DNA of 64,000 nt from Paracoccaceae bacterium (GTDB lineage Bacteria > Pseudomonadota > Alphaproteobacteria > Rhodobacterales > Rhodobacteraceae): contig JABURR010000039.1 in assembly GCA_014762635.1 (NCBI GenBank), positions 1-64,000 of the forward strand. Direction: 5' to 3'. Shown here in pieces: positions 63,250-64,000 of the stretch. The first letter of the stretch is position 1; the number at the start of each line of letters is the position of its first letter. A program made the position numbers and the translations under genes. Under the pieces are notes generated by a model. That model ran no database searches, was not told the DNA's origin, and saw nothing but the letters and a program-made list of their open reading frames with translations.

Positions 63250-64000
63250 CTATTCTTCCTCCATCGACTTGGGTGCCACGGGCAATGAGATGCGGAACAC
63301 GGTGCGCCCGGGCACCGAATCCACCGAAATCCAGCCGTCGTGGTCGGAAATGATTTTTGAAACCAGGGCGAGCCCCAGCCCGGTGCCGTTTTCACGGCCC
63401 GAAACGAAGGGCTCGAAGATATCTCCCGCAAGCTCGGGCGGCAGGCCCGGGCCGTCGTCTATGATCTCCACCTGAAGCGGGAGAGGGTTGCCCGACCCGT
63501 CCTTGCGACGCAGCCTCAGCGACAGGTCATAAAAGGTACGCAACCGGATCGTGCCACCATCCTTGTCGGCGACCTCCGAGGCGTTCTTCAGAAGGTTGAG
63601 GAAGACCTGCAGCATCTGGTCGCCATCCACATAGGTGGGCGGCAGAGAAGGGTCGAATTCCTCGAGGAACTTCATGTTCGCGGCATAGCCGACCTCGGCC
63701 GACTTGCGCGCCCGGTCCAGCAGGTCATGCACGTTCACCGCCTTGCGTTGCGGCGGGCGCAGGTTGCCGAACTGCTCCACCTGGTCCAGCAGCGCCACGA
63801 TCCGGCGACTCTCGGCCACGATCAGGTCGGTCAATTCCTGGTCTTCCTTGCTCAGGTTCATCGACAGAAGCTGCGCCGCGCCGGTGATCCCGGCGAGCGG
63901 GTTCTTGATCTCGTGCGCCAGCATCTCGGCCATGCCGATCGCCGACCGGGCCGAGGATTTGACCGATCCGGCCCGGCCCATCCGGTCGGCCAGGTGGCGC
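63250..64000 (-). CDS. ntrB: Nitrogen sensor histidine kinase NtrB, C-terminal part
   Basis: The frame enters from the right window edge (R-H-L-A-D-R-M...) and covers about 250 residues: HisKA with M-L-A-H-E-I-K-N-P-L-A-G-I-T-G-A-A-Q (phospho-His), then HATPase_c with N-A-S-E-V (N-box), D-D-G-P-G-L-P (G1) and G-T-G-L-G-L-A-L (G2). The N-terminal PAS domain lies outside the window. NtrB phosphorylates or dephosphorylates NtrC under control of the PII protein. The stop codon abuts the ntrC start, so expression is coupled. Confidence 0.95.
   Translation of the reverse strand, partial: RHLADRMGRAGSVKSSARSAIGMAEMLAHEIKNPLAGITGAAQLLSMNLSKEDQELTDLIVAESRRIVALLDQVEQFGNLRPPQRKAVNVHDLLDRARKSAEVGYAANMKFLEEFDPSLPPTYVDGDQMLQVFLNLLKNASEVADKDGGTIRLRTFYDLSLRLRRKDGSGNPLPLQVEIIDDGPGLPPELAGDIFEPFVSGRENGTGLGLALVSKIISDHDGWISVDSVPGRTVFRISLPVAPKSMEEE

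Overview
The window looks like a chromosomal core segment of a Rhodobacterales (Roseobacter-clade) alphaproteobacterium. The evidence is the high GC content, the gene order ntrB-ntrC-ntrY-ntrX-trkA-trkH-hfq-hflX, the lptF-lptG-lptD-surA-pdxA-rsmA cluster, a prfA-prmC-DUF4167 block, a Rhodobacter-type NtrC without the sigma-54 contact loop, and a CtrA-type site. This is inferred from gene content only; no species is named. I see no rRNA, tRNA, insertion sequence, prophage or CRISPR array. Coding density is above 90 percent, and the only gene-free stretch over 300 bp is about 10930-11323.

Left end (1-7.7 kb): signalling. A cut-off gene beginning with an H-NOX-associated (HNOBA) domain follows an H-NOX-like protein that has lost its heme-binding residues. 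Then come a DUF4153 membrane protein, a HAD phosphatase, a MarR regulator, DUF3572, and a PleD-type diguanylate cyclase whose receiver and inhibitory site are both degenerate. A perfect TTAA-N7-TTAA CtrA site lies between DUF3572 and the cyclase. Next, four same-strand genes form a possible envelope-stress cassette: EF-hand protein, ECF sigma factor, putative anti-sigma factor, periplasmic metal-sensor-like protein.

Middle (7.8-34 kb): metabolism and envelope. Genes include DUF983, NUDIX, EamA, DUF475, rpe, a TAT-exported metallo-beta-lactamase-fold enzyme with a thioredoxin-like partner behind an ATTC-N8-GAAT operator, gph, metY, a SIMPL protein, a 669-residue membrane protein with PilM/GspL-like and PilP/GspC-like ends, hpd with a divergent Lrp regulator, a Kef-type antiporter, cobT/cobS, pepA-holC, and the lipopolysaccharide export and outer-membrane biogenesis operon lptF-lptG-lptD-surA-pdxA-rsmA.

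Right (34-53.5 kb): DUF4167, prmC-prfA, DUF1499, mazG, a solitary ferric-iron binding protein with its own promoter and terminator, a nucleoside hydrolase, selO, an orphan GAF/HisKA_2 kinase, membrane proteins, two EamA transporters, a Fur-family regulator, eno, a small lipoprotein, a haloacid dehalogenase with a DUF985 cupin, an orphan membrane protein behind a palindrome, a 3-hydroxyisobutyrate-dehydrogenase-type reductase and a penicillin-acylase-family hydrolase.

Right end (53.5-64 kb): hflX, hfq, trkH, trkA, ntrX, ntrY, ntrC and ntrB (cut by the window edge) read leftward. They join nitrogen two-component control, potassium uptake and Hfq post-transcriptional regulation. No obviously new multi-gene system is present. 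The leads most worth testing are the heme-less H-NOX pair, the CtrA-linked degenerate cyclase, the EF-hand/ECF cassette, the PilM-PilP-like single protein, and the persulfide-type operator before the TAT metallo-hydrolase.
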